NCBI GenBank assembly: GCA_023450615.1
Contig: JAEXGT010000034.1
Location: forward strand, 18,923-82,922
DNA length: 64,000 nucleotides
Direction of reading: 5' to 3'
Origin: Pseudomonadota bacterium
GTDB taxonomy: Bacteria > Pseudomonadota > Alphaproteobacteria > Rhizobiales > Beijerinckiaceae
Within the stretch, counting starts at the first letter, position 1; the number at the start of each line of letters is the position of its first letter. Shown here one piece after another: positions 1 to 8,744 of the stretch. Under the pieces are notes generated by a model. It saw only the letters and a list, made by a program, of their open reading frames with translations. It was not told the DNA's origin and made no database searches. Made by a program: the position numbers and the translations under genes.

Positions 1-796
1 TTGCGACGAGCACGATGATCGCGATGGTGGCTCCGAGCGGCCAGTTCAGTTCCTGCAGGTACTCGTCATAGACCAGGGTCGCCGCCATCTTGAGCCGGCG
101 TCCGCCGAGCAGGGCCGGAACGGCGAAGGCGCTGGCCGAGAGGCCGAAGACGATGAGGCTGCCGGACAGCATGCCCAATGTGACCTGCGGCATGACCACA
201 CGGCGCAGAGCCGTGAAATGCGAGGCGCCGAGCGTCCAGGCGGCGGCTTCGACCATCGGGTCGAGCTTCTGCAAGGCGGTCCATACGGGGATCACCATGA
301 AGGGCAGCATCACGTGGACGAGAGCGATGACGATGGCGGTTTCGGTGTAGAGGATTCTGGCCGTCGGAAATCCGAAGAGTTGGAGGGCCTGGTTCACGAG
401 GCCCTGCGAACCGAGCAGCATGCTCCAGCCGAATGCGCGGACGACGACCGAGACGAGCAGGGGGCCAATGATGACGAGAAGGAACACCGAGCGCCACGGA
501 TCCTTCATGCGCGATAGGATGTAGGCTTCAGGGACGCCGATTGCCGCGCAGATGAGCGTGGTCAGCGCCGCGATGCGCAGCGTTCTCCAGAAGATCTCGA
601 GATAATAATCGTCGGTGAGGACCGCGATGTAGTGAGAGAGCGTGAAGCTGTTCTGGATGCCGGTGGAATGGTCGTAGGCGTGAAACGACAGGATGAGCGT
701 CAGCGCCAGAGGCAGAAGCACGAGCCCGGCGAAGAACAGGGCGCCAGGACCGGCAAGCAGCCATGGAGCGGAAATGGTGCGGGAGCGTGAAGACAT
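1..796 (-). CDS. ABC transporter permease, spermidine/putrescine (PotB) type, partial
   Basis: Inner-membrane permease of a PotABCD-type importer. The gene is cut by the left edge of the window, so about 265 residues from the N-terminus are visible and the C-terminus is missing. The protein begins MSSRSRTISAPWLLAGPG and has a first membrane helix near residues 12-35. Several further hydrophobic segments follow, and an EAAxxLGA-like coupling loop (EAAAWTLGAS) faces the ATPase. The ATG at 796 is preceded by GAGGGAGAAAG, which overlaps the end of the upstream ATPase gene, so the two are co-transcribed with a 9-nt gap. The substrate cannot be told from the sequence; polyamines or other small organic cations or amino acids are the usual range. 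The binding protein is not in this window. Confidence 0.85.
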   Translation of the reverse strand, partial: MSSRSRTISAPWLLAGPGALFFAGLVLLPLALTLILSFHAYDHSTGIQNSFTLSHYIAVLTDDYYLEIFWRTLRIAALTTLICAAIGVPEAYILSRMKDPWRSVFLLVIIGPLLVSVVVRAFGWSMLLGSQGLVNQALQLFGFPTARILYTETAIVIALVHVMLPFMVIPVWTALQKLDPMVEAAAWTLGASHFTALRRVVMPQVTLGMLSGSLIVFGLSASAFAVPALLGGRRLKMAATLVYDEYLQELNWPLGATIAIIVLVA

Positions 797-805
797 CTTT
801 CTCCC

Positions 806-1858
806 TCAAGCCGCTGCGGCGGTGCCTGCCATGATGCGCAGGTTGGCGGGCGACCAGTCGAGGCTGACCGGCGAGCCCTCGGCAGGCGGCTCGTTGCCCT
901 GATTGGGAATGGAGACCGTCATGGTTCCGACGGGCGTTTCGACCGTGAAGAGCCATTGGCTGCCCAGGAAGAAGCGGCTGAGGACGCGTCCGTCGAGGCG
1001 TCCGGCGCCTGCATCCCGCAGCAGGATCTTCTCAGGACGGATCGACAGCGTGATCGGCGCACCGGGGGCGATGTCCGGTGCCGATGCTTCCAGCAGAACG
1101 TTTCCGATCTGTGCGCCGTTGCCGCGCCAGGTGCCGCTCAGAAGATTGGTCTTGCCGACGAAGGAGGAGATGAAGGCGTTCGAGGGTTGCTCGTAGAGGC
1201 GGTAGGGAGCATCGACCTGCGTCATGCGTCCGTTTTCCATCACGACCACGCGGTCGCTGATCGAGAGCGCCTCGGCCTGATCGTGCGTGACCATGATGGT
1301 CGTGGTGCCGACCTTGCGCTGAATCCGGCGCAGTTCGAACTGCATCTCCTCGCGCAGCTTGGCGTCCAGATTGGAGAGCGGCTCGTCCAGCAGCAGGACG
1401 GGCGGCGCGATGACGAGGGCGCGCGCAATGGCAACACGCTGCCTCTGACCGCCCGAGAGCTGGCGGGGGTACCGGTCGGCAAAGGAGGAGAGCTGCACCA
1501 GGGAGAGCGCCTCGCGAACACGCTCGGTGCGCTCGGCCTGCGGTACGCGCCGCATTTCGAGGCCGAAGGCCACGTTCTGCGCGACCGTCATGTGCGGGAA
1601 GAGGGCATAGCTCTGGAAGACGACGCCGAGGCCGCGGCGATTGGGTTTCTCATTGGTGATGTCGCGGCCGTCCAGGGAGATCTTTCCGCGCGTCGGTTCG
1701 ACCAGTCCGGCGATCATCTGCAGGGTCGTCGTTTTTCCGCATCCCGATGGGCCGAGAAGCGAGACGAATTCGCCCTTCTCGATCGTCAGGTCGACATCGC
1801 GCACGGCTGTGAACGTACCGAATTCCTTGGAAACCCTTTCGAGCGTCAGGAACGCCAT
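806..1858 (-). CDS. ABC transporter ATP-binding protein, PotA type
   Basis: Cytoplasmic ATPase of about 350 residues that powers the polyamine-type importer whose permease follows. Walker A GPSGCGKTT lies at about 36-44, the Q-loop FQSYALFPH at about 81-89, the LSGGQRQR signature at about 134-141 and Walker B VLLLDEP at about 154-160. A C-terminal extension after about residue 240 fits a TOBE-type regulatory domain, so the length matches PotA/UgpC-class proteins. The start at 1858 (MAFLTL) was chosen over an in-frame extension to 1954 because a strong GGAGGA sits just upstream. It is transcribed divergently from the IclR-type regulator, which probably controls it. Confidence 0.92.
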   Translation of the reverse strand: MAFLTLERVSKEFGTFTAVRDVDLTIEKGEFVSLLGPSGCGKTTTLQMIAGLVEPTRGKISLDGRDITNEKPNRRGLGVVFQSYALFPHMTVAQNVAFGLEMRRVPQAERTERVREALSLVQLSSFADRYPRQLSGGQRQRVAIARALVIAPPVLLLDEPLSNLDAKLREEMQFELRRIQRKVGTTTIMVTHDQAEALSISDRVVVMENGRMTQVDAPYRLYEQPSNAFISSFVGKTNLLSGTWRGNGAQIGNVLLEASAPDIAPGAPITLSIRPEKILLRDAGAGRLDGRVLSRFFLGSQWLFTVETPVGTMTVSIPNQGNEPPAEGSPVSLDWSPANLRIMAGTAAAA

Positions 1859-2039
1859 ACAGTCCTCCGAATGATTGCAAAGCCTCGAACCCTGCGGTCC
1901 GTCTGAGCACGCTGCCCGGATGTCCATCACGGCGAAGTCGGCAGACCAAGTCAACGGAATGGTTCCGCCCTATGAAATTTTTTTGACATTTCTTCCGCTA
2001 TTTGAAAGAAGCGGCAAAAATAGGATGTGGCAGTTTCAA
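1859..2039. promoter_or_regulatory. Divergent intergenic region between the ABC operon and iclR-type gene
   Basis: This 181-bp A+T-richer stretch must carry the promoters for both the minus-strand transporter operon and the plus-strand regulator. A TTGACA hexamer is present at 1983-1988 but I see no convincing -10 at 16-18 bp from it. GAAAT (1975-1979) and ATTTC (1988-1992) form a short inverted repeat around it, a possible operator. Its role is inferred from position only. Confidence 0.4.
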
Positions 2040-2852
2040 ATGTCGGAAGACTCAATATCCGGAATCAGGCGCACGCTTGGGATTCTCAAGGTTCTCGGAG
2101 AGGGAGACCCTCAGGGCATGCGCCTCACCGATATCGCCGCTGCAAGCGCGATCAGTCAGCCCAGCGCCCATCGGGCCTTGAAGGCTCTGATGGCCGAAGG
2201 CTTCGTCGAGCAGGCCGAAGCCAGCCGGAAATACCGGCTCGCCCTCGATTTCTTCGTGCTCGCGGCACGCGCGGCGCATGCGGGCGGTCTGCGCCATGCG
2301 GCAAGGCCGGCGCTCCTGCGCCTGTCGTCCACCTTGAGCGACAGCGTCTTCCTGCTCGTGCGCAACGGCTTCGATGCGGTCTGCCTGGATCGGGTGGAGG
2401 GGCCGTTCCCGATCAGGACCTTCACGGGCGATATCGGCGGTAAGGTGCCGCTCGGAATCGGGCAGGGCAGTCTCACCATCCTGTCCTATCTGCCGGATGA
2501 CGAGCGCGAGACGATCATCCGCTTCAACGTTCCGCGACTCCTCGACCGCGGGAGCTTCGACGAGGTCGGATTGCGGATGCAGATCGATACTGTCCGGAAG
2601 ACGGGATATGCCAGCCTCAACACCGGATTGATCCCCGGAATGGCCGGAGTCGGCGTTCCGATCCTCGATGCGGAGGGTAGGGCCGTCGCCGCCTTGAGCA
2701 TTGGAACGCTGTCGGAGCGGCTGCAGGGGGACCGGCTGCCGCTCGTGGTCGAATTGCTGAAAAAGGAGGCCGATGCGATCTCCCGGCAGCTCAATCCCTT
2801 CGATCCGACATTGCGCTATCCCGCCCGAAGCCTCGGCGCGGGATCCGCATGA
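2040..2852 (+). CDS. IclR-family transcriptional regulator
   Basis: DNA-binding regulator of about 270 residues. An N-terminal winged helix-turn-helix (about 8-70) includes RLTDIAAASAISQPSAHRALKALMAEGFVEQ, here named only by its ends (RLTDIA to GFVEQ). The C-terminal IclR effector domain carries the typical KVPLGIGQGSLTILSYLP and GVGVPILD segments. I place the start at the ATG at 2040 (MSEDSISG); an ATG 15 nt upstream at 2025 is equally possible and no clear ribosome-binding site decides it. It lies head-to-head with the PotA-type ATPase gene and is the natural candidate regulator of that transporter. The ligand is unknown. Confidence 0.88.
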   Translation: MSEDSISGIRRTLGILKVLGEGDPQGMRLTDIAAASAISQPSAHRALKALMAEGFVEQAEASRKYRLALDFFVLAARAAHAGGLRHAARPALLRLSSTLSDSVFLLVRNGFDAVCLDRVEGPFPIRTFTGDIGGKVPLGIGQGSLTILSYLPDDERETIIRFNVPRLLDRGSFDEVGLRMQIDTVRKTGYASLNTGLIPGMAGVGVPILDAEGRAVAALSIGTLSERLQGDRLPLVVELLKKEADAISRQLNPFDPTLRYPARSLGAGSA

Positions 2853-2885
2853 TCGCCGTCGGGTGACGGGCCTTTTCCCAAGGCT

Positions 2886-3677
2886 CTAATGCCCCACATC
2901 CGCCTCGATGGCTTCGTGGCGGATTTCCTCCGTCAGTTCAGCCTTCAGGCTCGAAAACTCCGGCGTCGTCTTCATCGTGTAGTGCCGGGGATGCGGCAGG
3001 TCGACGGCAATGTCGGCCTTGATGCGTCCGGGGCGGGCCGACATGACGATGACGCGGGAGGCGAGGAAGATCGCTTCCTCAATGTCGTGCGTGACGAAAA
3101 GAACCGTCTTGCGCTCGCGCTCCCAGATGCCGAGCAGCAGCTCCTGCATCAGGCCGCGGGTCTGGTTGTCGAGCGCGCCGAAGGGCTCGTCGAGGAGCAG
3201 GATTTCCGGGTCGTTGGCCAACGCACGGGCAATGGCGGTACGCTGCTGCATGCCGCCGGAGAGCTGCTTCGGGTAATGGTTCTCGAACCCGCGCAGGCCG
3301 ACCTTCTCGGTATAGGAGGCGACGATGTCCTGGCGCTGAGATTTGGGCATGCCCTTCTCGCGCAGGCCATATTCGATGTTCTCCGCAATCGTGAGCCAGG
3401 GGAACAGAGTGTAGGACTGGAACACCATGCCCCGGTCCGCTCCCGGCCCCTTGATCTCGCGTCCATTGAGAAGCACGCGTCCGCCGCTCGGGCGGTCGAG
3501 CCCCGCCACGATGCGCAGGAGCGTGGATTTTCCGCAGCCGGACGGGCCGAGAATGGTGATGAAGTCGTTCTGCGCGACCTGAAGGCTCGTCGGCTCGAGC
3601 GCACGCACGGGCGCTCCGCCGCGAATGCCGGGAAACACGCGCGAGACATTCTCGATCTGGAGGATCGTGCCGGTCAT
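2886..3677 (-). CDS. ABC transporter ATP-binding protein, NrtD/TauB/SsuB type
   Basis: ATPase of about 263 residues and last gene of a three-gene minus-strand operon (binding protein, permease, ATPase). Walker A GPSGCGKST lies at about 44-52, LSGGMQQR (the variant typical of nitrate/taurine/sulfonate importers) follows mid-protein, and Walker B ILLLDEPFGALD comes after it. The start at 3677 (MTGTILQIENVSRVF) overlaps the permease stop in an ATGA tetranucleotide, indicating translational coupling. A longer in-frame reading to 3872 lies inside the permease gene and is rejected. Because a HutC-like palindrome precedes the operon, the substrate may be histidine-related rather than nitrate or sulfonate. 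Confidence 0.92.
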   Translation of the reverse strand: MTGTILQIENVSRVFPGIRGGAPVRALEPTSLQVAQNDFITILGPSGCGKSTLLRIVAGLDRPSGGRVLLNGREIKGPGADRGMVFQSYTLFPWLTIAENIEYGLREKGMPKSQRQDIVASYTEKVGLRGFENHYPKQLSGGMQQRTAIARALANDPEILLLDEPFGALDNQTRGLMQELLLGIWERERKTVLFVTHDIEEAIFLASRVIVMSARPGRIKADIAVDLPHPRHYTMKTTPEFSSLKAELTEEIRHEAIEADVGH

Positions 3678-4450
3678 GCGAGCCTCCAGGCGAAGACCTT
3701 GCGGTTGACGGCCTTGAACAGGAAGTCGGAGATCAGGCCGATGACGCCGATGACGATGATGCCGAAGATCATCTGGCCAGTCGCCATGAGCGCCTGGCTG
3801 TCGATGATCATGTGGCCTATGCCGGAGGATGATCCGATGAGTTCCGCGACGATGACATAGGTCCAGGCCCAACCCAGGACGAGACGCAGGATTTCCGCGA
3901 TCTCCGGCGCATTGGCCGGAATGAGCACGCGTTTCACGACGCCCTGATCGGTCGAGCCGAGCGTATAGGCGGCTTCCACCAGATCGCGGCGGGTATTGCC
4001 CACCGCGACGGCCACCATAAGGATGATCTGGAAGACCGAGCCGATGAAGATGACGAGGAGCTTCTGCATCTCGCCGATGCCGGCCCAGAGGATGAGCAGC
4101 GGCACGAAAGCGGATGCCGGGAGATAGCGTGCGAAGGACACGAACGGTTCAAGAAACGCCTCGAAGGACTTGTAGGCTCCCATGAGGATGCCGAGCGGCA
4201 CGGCGATGATGGCGGCCATGATGAAGCCACCGACCACGCGCCAGACCGTGATGCCGATGTCGCCTAGAAACCCGAAGCGCGTGAGCAGCAGCCACCCGTC
4301 CTGGAGCATGGTGATCGGGTCTGCGAGGAAGGTGCGCGAGACGAAGCCGCCAAGGGTCGCGAAGGCCCAGGCTGCGAAGAAGAGCACGAAGAAGGAGATG
4401 CCGAGCGTGATACGCGTGCTCTGGCCGACAGGTTCGAGAGGACGAGGCAT
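3674..4450 (-). CDS. ABC transporter permease, NrtB/TauC/SsuC type
   Basis: Integral membrane permease of about 258 residues with about six hydrophobic segments. The BPD_transp_1 coupling loop is RRDLVEAAYTLGSTDQGV, which contains the EAAxTLG motif. The ATG at 4450 (MPRPLEP) has GGAAG ten nucleotides upstream; a TTG at 4474 would add eight residues but has no better signal. It is coupled to the ATPase gene by an ATGA overlap and separated from the binding-protein gene by 75 bp. It forms the transmembrane channel of the importer whose soluble partner is the next gene upstream. Confidence 0.92.
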   Translation of the reverse strand: MPRPLEPVGQSTRITLGISFFVLFFAAWAFATLGGFVSRTFLADPITMLQDGWLLLTRFGFLGDIGITVWRVVGGFIMAAIIAVPLGILMGAYKSFEAFLEPFVSFARYLPASAFVPLLILWAGIGEMQKLLVIFIGSVFQIILMVAVAVGNTRRDLVEAAYTLGSTDQGVVKRVLIPANAPEIAEILRLVLGWAWTYVIVAELIGSSSGIGHMIIDSQALMATGQMIFGIIVIGVIGLISDFLFKAVNRKVFAWRLA

Positions 4451-4525
4451 TAAGAAGTTGCTTCCGGACAGCAAGGATGAGCGGTCGAGCGGTAGCTCAA
4501 GGAGAGCTACCGCCGTGAGGGTGCG

Positions 4526-5467
4526 TTACTGGATGAAGCTCGTATCCGCGAGAGCTTCCATATCCGGCTTCTGCTTGATGACGCCGGTTTCGAGCAGCAG
4601 GTCGGCGGCTTCCGCCGAGAAGGTCTTGAACTCGCCCGCGAAGAATTTCTTGTTCGCTTCGCGGTCCTGCCAGCGCAGGAACTGGGCCGACTTGCCGAAG
4701 GCCTCGCCGGTCTGCTTCACGTCTGCGCCCATGATCTCGTAGGCTTTCGCCTGATCCTTGGCGATCATGTCGAGCGCATCGAAATAGCTGTCCGCCAGAG
4801 CCTTCGCGGCCTTCGGGTTTTCGGCCAGGAATTTCGGCGTGCAGCCGAAGGTGTCCATCACGGCCGGATAATCGAGCGTGGTGGCGATGATCTTGCCGGA
4901 TTGCGGCGCCGCGCGCACCGAGGAGAGATAGGGCTCGTAGGTCATGGCCACATCGTTCTGACCGGCAATGAAGGCCTGGGCAGCGGGGCCCGGCTCCATG
5001 TTGACCACCGTCACGTCCTTCACGGAAAGGCCGTTCTTCTTCAGCATCCACGACAGCACGAAATAGGGAGACGTGCCGGGCGCGGAGGCCGCGACCGTCT
5101 TGCCCTTGATATCCTTGATGGAGGCGACGTCGTTTCGCACCGCCATGCCGTCCGCGCCATAGCTCTTGTCGAGCTGGAAGATCTGCTTGGTCGGCACGCC
5201 GTTGGCGTTCCACACGATCCAGGTTTCGACGGTCGTGGCTGCGCATTGAATGTCGCCGGACTGAATCGCAAGATGGCGGCTGGCCTGGGGAACCTTCTTG
5301 ATCGTGACGTCGAGGCCGTTCTTCTTGAAGATGCCGGCTTCCTTGGCGAGCGTGAGGGGCGCGAAGCCCGTCCAGCCCGAAATGCCGATCGTCACCTTCG
5401 TCTCCTGCGCCGCGGCCGGTCCTATCGCCAGCGCCAACACGGCCAGTCCACCCAATACCACCTTCAT
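4526..5467 (-). CDS. ABC transporter substrate-binding protein, NrtA/SsuA/NMT1-like
   Basis: Periplasmic binding protein of about 313 residues. It starts MKVVLGGLAVLALAIGPAAA, a signal peptide likely cleaved after AAA. The mature part begins QETKVTIGISGWTGFAP, with LTLAKEAGIFKKNGLDV and a DLLLETGVIK tail typical of the NMT1/SsuA-like fold. The start at 5467 is favoured because GGAGG lies five nucleotides upstream; an ATG at 5488 gives seven more residues. A perfect palindrome resembling the hut operator lies about 130 bp upstream (5595-5610), directly after hutD. The position and that site suggest import of histidine, urocanate or a related imidazole. The fold alone does not identify the ligand. 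Confidence 0.88.
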   Translation of the reverse strand: MKVVLGGLAVLALAIGPAAAQETKVTIGISGWTGFAPLTLAKEAGIFKKNGLDVTIKKVPQASRHLAIQSGDIQCAATTVETWIVWNANGVPTKQIFQLDKSYGADGMAVRNDVASIKDIKGKTVAASAPGTSPYFVLSWMLKKNGLSVKDVTVVNMEPGPAAQAFIAGQNDVAMTYEPYLSSVRAAPQSGKIIATTLDYPAVMDTFGCTPKFLAENPKAAKALADSYFDALDMIAKDQAKAYEIMGADVKQTGEAFGKSAQFLRWQDREANKKFFAGEFKTFSAEAADLLLETGVIKQKPDMEALADTSFIQ

Positions 5468-5594
5468 AGCAGCCTCCGTTGCTTTCATATCCTCTGGCCC
5501 GTTCTGTCGACTGCATCCCTCGAGGGGTTTTGATCCTGTTGCGTCGAAGGTTTTCCCGAGCGCGCGAATGGCAACATGCCGTAACGACAATGTC

Positions 5595-5610
5595 AAATGT
5601 ATAGACATTT
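5595..5610. promoter_or_regulatory. HutC-like operator upstream of the transporter operon
   Basis: The sequence AAATGT-ATAG-ACATTT is a perfect 6+6 inverted repeat. Its core ATGTATAGACAT is identical, on the opposite strand, to the core at 11517-11528 in the hutI/hutF promoter. GntR-family HutC proteins bind palindromes of this general TGTATA-NACA form. Seeing the same 12-mer twice within 6 kb, both times in front of genes linked to hut, is the support for this call. Confidence 0.7.
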
Positions 5611-5652
5611 CGTCCTGCCACTGTTTTAGGCACGCCCCGCCGAAATTGGGCG

Positions 5653-6231
5653 CTATGCCGGATCGGGTTCGATCTCCACGAGGATGGCGCGGCCGGAGCC
5701 GGATATCTGCAGGAGTTCCTGCGTCGGTTCCAGCATGAGGATGTCGAGGGGCTGAAGCGAGTGGAGCGTCGAATGGAGCGTCACGTCGAAGGAGCCGTCG
5801 AGAGCCACGAGGGCTGCCGCCACTGTGTCTTCCGACAACAGCGCGACGCCGAATTCCACGAACCGGGCCCGATGCCGGAAATGTCCACGCCGCGTCATGA
5901 CGTTCAGATCGCGGATCGGGCCGGAGAGAAGGCGCCCGGTGGTGATGTCGTCGCCGGAGAAGGAGAGCTTGGGAGAGGCGCGATCCAGCGGATAGGCGAT
6001 GCCCTCCACATCGAGTTCGATGCCGTTCCCTTCGACCAGGATCAACGTGCGGTCGATGCCGGGGAACAGGGAGAACGGCCCATCGGAAGCGACATCGGCC
6101 ATGCTGATGCGCCAGCCGAAGGTCTCGAAGCCCGAACCTTCCGGAAAGGCGGCGACCTCCGCCGTGGTGCCGCCGCCATTTTTCCAGGGAACGCGAACGA
6201 GATCGCGGCTTCGGATGACGTGCTCCGTCAT
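5653..6231 (-). CDS. hutD: HutD family protein
   Basis: Cupin-like protein of about 192 residues of the HutD (DUF886) family. These proteins accompany histidine-degradation genes and are thought to modulate pathway flux rather than catalyse a step. The N-terminus (MTEHVIRSRDLVRVPWKNGGGTT, shown here only by its start and end) has the family hallmark PWKNGGGTT. SMADVASDGPFSLFPGIDR follows, also typical. The start codon overlaps the hutU stop as ATGA, so it is the last gene of hutIHGUD. The family assignment is firm from these motifs; the molecular role is not established. Confidence 0.93.
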   Translation of the reverse strand: MTEHVIRSRDLVRVPWKNGGGTTAEVAAFPEGSGFETFGWRISMADVASDGPFSLFPGIDRTLILVEGNGIELDVEGIAYPLDRASPKLSFSGDDITTGRLLSGPIRDLNVMTRRGHFRHRARFVEFGVALLSEDTVAAALVALDGSFDVTLHSTLHSLQPLDILMLEPTQELLQISGSGRAILVEIEPDPA

Positions 6232-7895
6232 CACCGCAGGCTCGGCAGGTTGAGTCCATGCTCGTGGGCGCAGTCGATGGCGATGTCGTAGCCCGCATCC
6301 GCGTGGCGCATCACGCCAGTGGCGGGATCGTTCCAGAGCACACGCTCGATGCGCTTGGCTGCTTCCGGCGTGCCGTCGCAGACGATGACCATGCCGGAAT
6401 GCTGCGAGAAGCCCATGCCCACGCCGCCGCCATGATGCAGCGAAACCCATGTCGCGCCGGAGGCGCAATTGAGGAGGGCATTGAGCAGCGGCCAATCGGA
6501 TACCGCATCCGAGCCGTCCTTCATGGCTTCCGTCTCGCGGTTCGGGCTGGCGACCGAGCCGGAATCGAGATGATCGCGGCCGATCACGATGGGCGCCTTC
6601 AGTTCGCCCTTCGCCACCATCTCGTTGAAGGCGAGGCCGAGGCGATGACGATCGCCCAAGCCCACCCAGCAGATGCGCGCGGGAAGGCCCTGGAACTTGA
6701 TGCGCTCCTTCGCCATGTCGAGCCAGTTGTGAAGATGCTTGTTGTCGGGCAGCAGCTCCTTCACCTTGGCGTCGGTCTTGTAGATGTCTTCCGGATCGCC
6801 GGAGAGAGCGGCCCAGCGGAAGGGGCCGATGCCGCGGCAGAAGAGCGGGCGGATATAGGCCGGAACGAAGCCGGGGAAGTCGAAGGCATTCTCGACGCCT
6901 TCCTCCTTCGCCATCTGGCGGATGTTGTTGCCGTAATCGAGAGTGGGAACACCGGCCTTGTAGAAATCGAGCATGGCGCGCACGTGCTCGGCCATGGATT
7001 CCTTCGCCGCGTGCTCCACCGCCTTCGGGTCGGTTTCGCGCTTGGCTTCCCATTCCGCCAAAGTCCAGCCTTTCGGCAGATAGCCGTTGATCGGATCATG
7101 CGCGGAGGTCTGGTCCGTCACCGCATCGGGGCGGATGCCGCGCCGGTAGATTTCGGGGAAGATTTCGGCGGCGTTGCCGAGGAGGCCGACCGAGACCGGC
7201 TTCTTGTCGCGGCAGGATTGCTCGATGATCGCCATGGCTTCATCGAGCGTATCGGCGCGCCGGTCGAGATAGCCTGTGCGCAGGCGCATTTCGATGCGGC
7301 TCGGCTGGCATTCGACGGCAAGGCAGGAGGCTCCCGCCATGGTCGCCGCGAGCGGCTGCGCACCGCCCATGCCTCCGAGACCGCCGGTGAGAATCCAGCG
7401 GCCCGAGAGGTCGCCGTTATAATGCTGGCGGCCCACCTCCACGAAGGTCTCGTAGGTGCCCTGCACGATGCCCTGGGTGCCGATATAGATCCAGGAACCG
7501 GCCGTCATCTGGCCGTACATCATGAGGCCCTTGCGGTCGAGTTCGTGGAACTTGTCCCAATTGGCCCAATGCGGCACGAGGTTGGAATTGGCGATCAGAA
7601 CGCGCGGCGCATCCGCATGAGTGCGGAACACGCCGACCGGCTTACCGGATTGAACAAGCAGCGTCTCATCCGATTCCAGATCCTTCAGCGCCGCGACGAT
7701 GCGGTCGAAGCTGTCCCAATCGCGCGCCGCGCGGCCGATGCCGCCATAGACGACGAGCTCGCCGGGCTTTTCGGCGACGTTGGGATCGAGATTGTTCATC
7801 AGCATGCGCAGGGGCGCTTCCGTCAGCCAGCTCTTGGCCGACAGCTCGGTACCGGGGGCGGCGCGGATCACGCGGGCATTGTCGATGCGGGTCAT
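6231..7895 (-). CDS. hutU: Urocanate hydratase
   Basis: Second enzyme of histidine catabolism: adds water to urocanate to give 4-imidazolone-5-propionate, using tightly bound NAD+ as an electrophile. At about 554 residues it is full length. Diagnostic stretches include VVYGGIGRAARDW near the N-terminus, GGLGGMGGAQPLAATMAGA near the middle, RDHLDSGSVASPNRETE, and HHGGGVGMGFSQHSG near the C-terminus. The ATG at 7895 lies eight nucleotides from a GAGG; the ATG at 7901 would be too close to it. It follows hutG with a 15-bp gap and is coupled to hutD. Cytoplasmic homodimer in known cases. Confidence 0.98.
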   Translation of the reverse strand: MTRIDNARVIRAAPGTELSAKSWLTEAPLRMLMNNLDPNVAEKPGELVVYGGIGRAARDWDSFDRIVAALKDLESDETLLVQSGKPVGVFRTHADAPRVLIANSNLVPHWANWDKFHELDRKGLMMYGQMTAGSWIYIGTQGIVQGTYETFVEVGRQHYNGDLSGRWILTGGLGGMGGAQPLAATMAGASCLAVECQPSRIEMRLRTGYLDRRADTLDEAMAIIEQSCRDKKPVSVGLLGNAAEIFPEIYRRGIRPDAVTDQTSAHDPINGYLPKGWTLAEWEAKRETDPKAVEHAAKESMAEHVRAMLDFYKAGVPTLDYGNNIRQMAKEEGVENAFDFPGFVPAYIRPLFCRGIGPFRWAALSGDPEDIYKTDAKVKELLPDNKHLHNWLDMAKERIKFQGLPARICWVGLGDRHRLGLAFNEMVAKGELKAPIVIGRDHLDSGSVASPNRETEAMKDGSDAVSDWPLLNALLNCASGATWVSLHHGGGVGMGFSQHSGMVIVCDGTPEAAKRIERVLWNDPATGVMRHADAGYDIAIDCAHEHGLNLPSLR

Positions 7896-7910
7896 GAACA
7901 TATCCTCGGT

Positions 7911-8744
7911 TCAGGCTTTTGAATGGGCGAAGGTGAGACAGGCTTTGAGAATTTGCGTGAGAACATCGCGCATGGGCGCGGCGTAGTTCTCATCATAGGG
8001 CGTCGGCCATTGATCCTCGCCGACGGGACCGAGCGCCTCGTTCATGTAGCCGCGGCAGGCAAGCTCCATCTGAACCGCGTGTACGCCCTTGTCGGGCTGG
8101 CCGAGGCTGCGGGTGATATAGCCGCCCTTGAAGCGGCCATTGACCACGTGGCTGAAGCCGCTGCCGGTGCAGAGCGTCTCGATGGCGGCGCTGAGTTCCG
8201 GCGCGCAGGTCGTGCCGCCGTTGGTGCCGATATTGAAATGGGGCAGGGTGCCTTCGAAGAGGCGCGGAATGACCGAGCGGATGGAGTGGCAATCATAGAC
8301 GACCACGTGAGGATGCTTTGCGCGCAGACGCTCGATCTCTGCCCTCAACGCCGCGTGATAAGGATCGAAGAAGCGCGCGCGGCGCTCGCTGACGGCTTCC
8401 GCATCCGGCTCCGCTCCTTGCTCGTAGAGCGGTTCGCCGTCGAAGGTCGTGGTAGGGCAAAGTTCCGTCGTGGCTTGGCCTGGATAGAGCGAAACGCCGC
8501 TCGGGTCGCGGTTCACGTCGATCACGGTGCGCGAGATCGACGTGCGGATCACGGTTGCGCCTAGGTCGGTGGCGAAACCATAGAGGCGTTCGATCCACCA
8601 ATCTGCATCCTTGCGCGCAAGCCAGGGCGACATGAGGCCTTTGGCATAAGGCTCAGGGATATCGGTGCCGGTATGCGGCAGGCTTACCACGAGCGGGGTG
8701 CCGCCGCGTGTGACCGAAAGCCATGAAGCGGTCTGATCGTTCAT
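7911..8744 (-). CDS. hutG: N-formylglutamate deformylase
   Basis: Last step of the five-step hut route: N-formyl-L-glutamate + water -> glutamate + formate. The protein of 277 residues has the N-formylglutamate amidohydrolase signature: VSLPHTGTDIPE near the N-terminus, the SISRTVIDVNRDPSG block, and VVYDCHSIRS, whose His and Asp likely hold the metal. Its start overlaps the hutH stop (ATGA). Together with hutF this shows that formimidoylglutamate is deiminated first and then deformylated, instead of using the one-step HutG of the arginase family found in enterics and Bacillus. Confidence 0.96.
   Translation of the reverse strand: MNDQTASWLSVTRGGTPLVVSLPHTGTDIPEPYAKGLMSPWLARKDADWWIERLYGFATDLGATVIRTSISRTVIDVNRDPSGVSLYPGQATTELCPTTTFDGEPLYEQGAEPDAEAVSERRARFFDPYHAALRAEIERLRAKHPHVVVYDCHSIRSVIPRLFEGTLPHFNIGTNGGTTCAPELSAAIETLCTGSGFSHVVNGRFKGGYITRSLGQPDKGVHAVQMELACRGYMNEALGPVGEDQWPTPYDENYAAPMRDVLTQILKACLTFAHSKA

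Noticed and set aside
1983..2011. TTGACA as a sigma-70 promoter for the iclR-type gene
   Set aside because: No acceptable -10 hexamer occurs 15-19 bp downstream.
6258..7922. A 554-codon plus-strand frame opposite hutU
   Set aside because: Low-complexity composition and no motifs; hutU on the other strand is certain.
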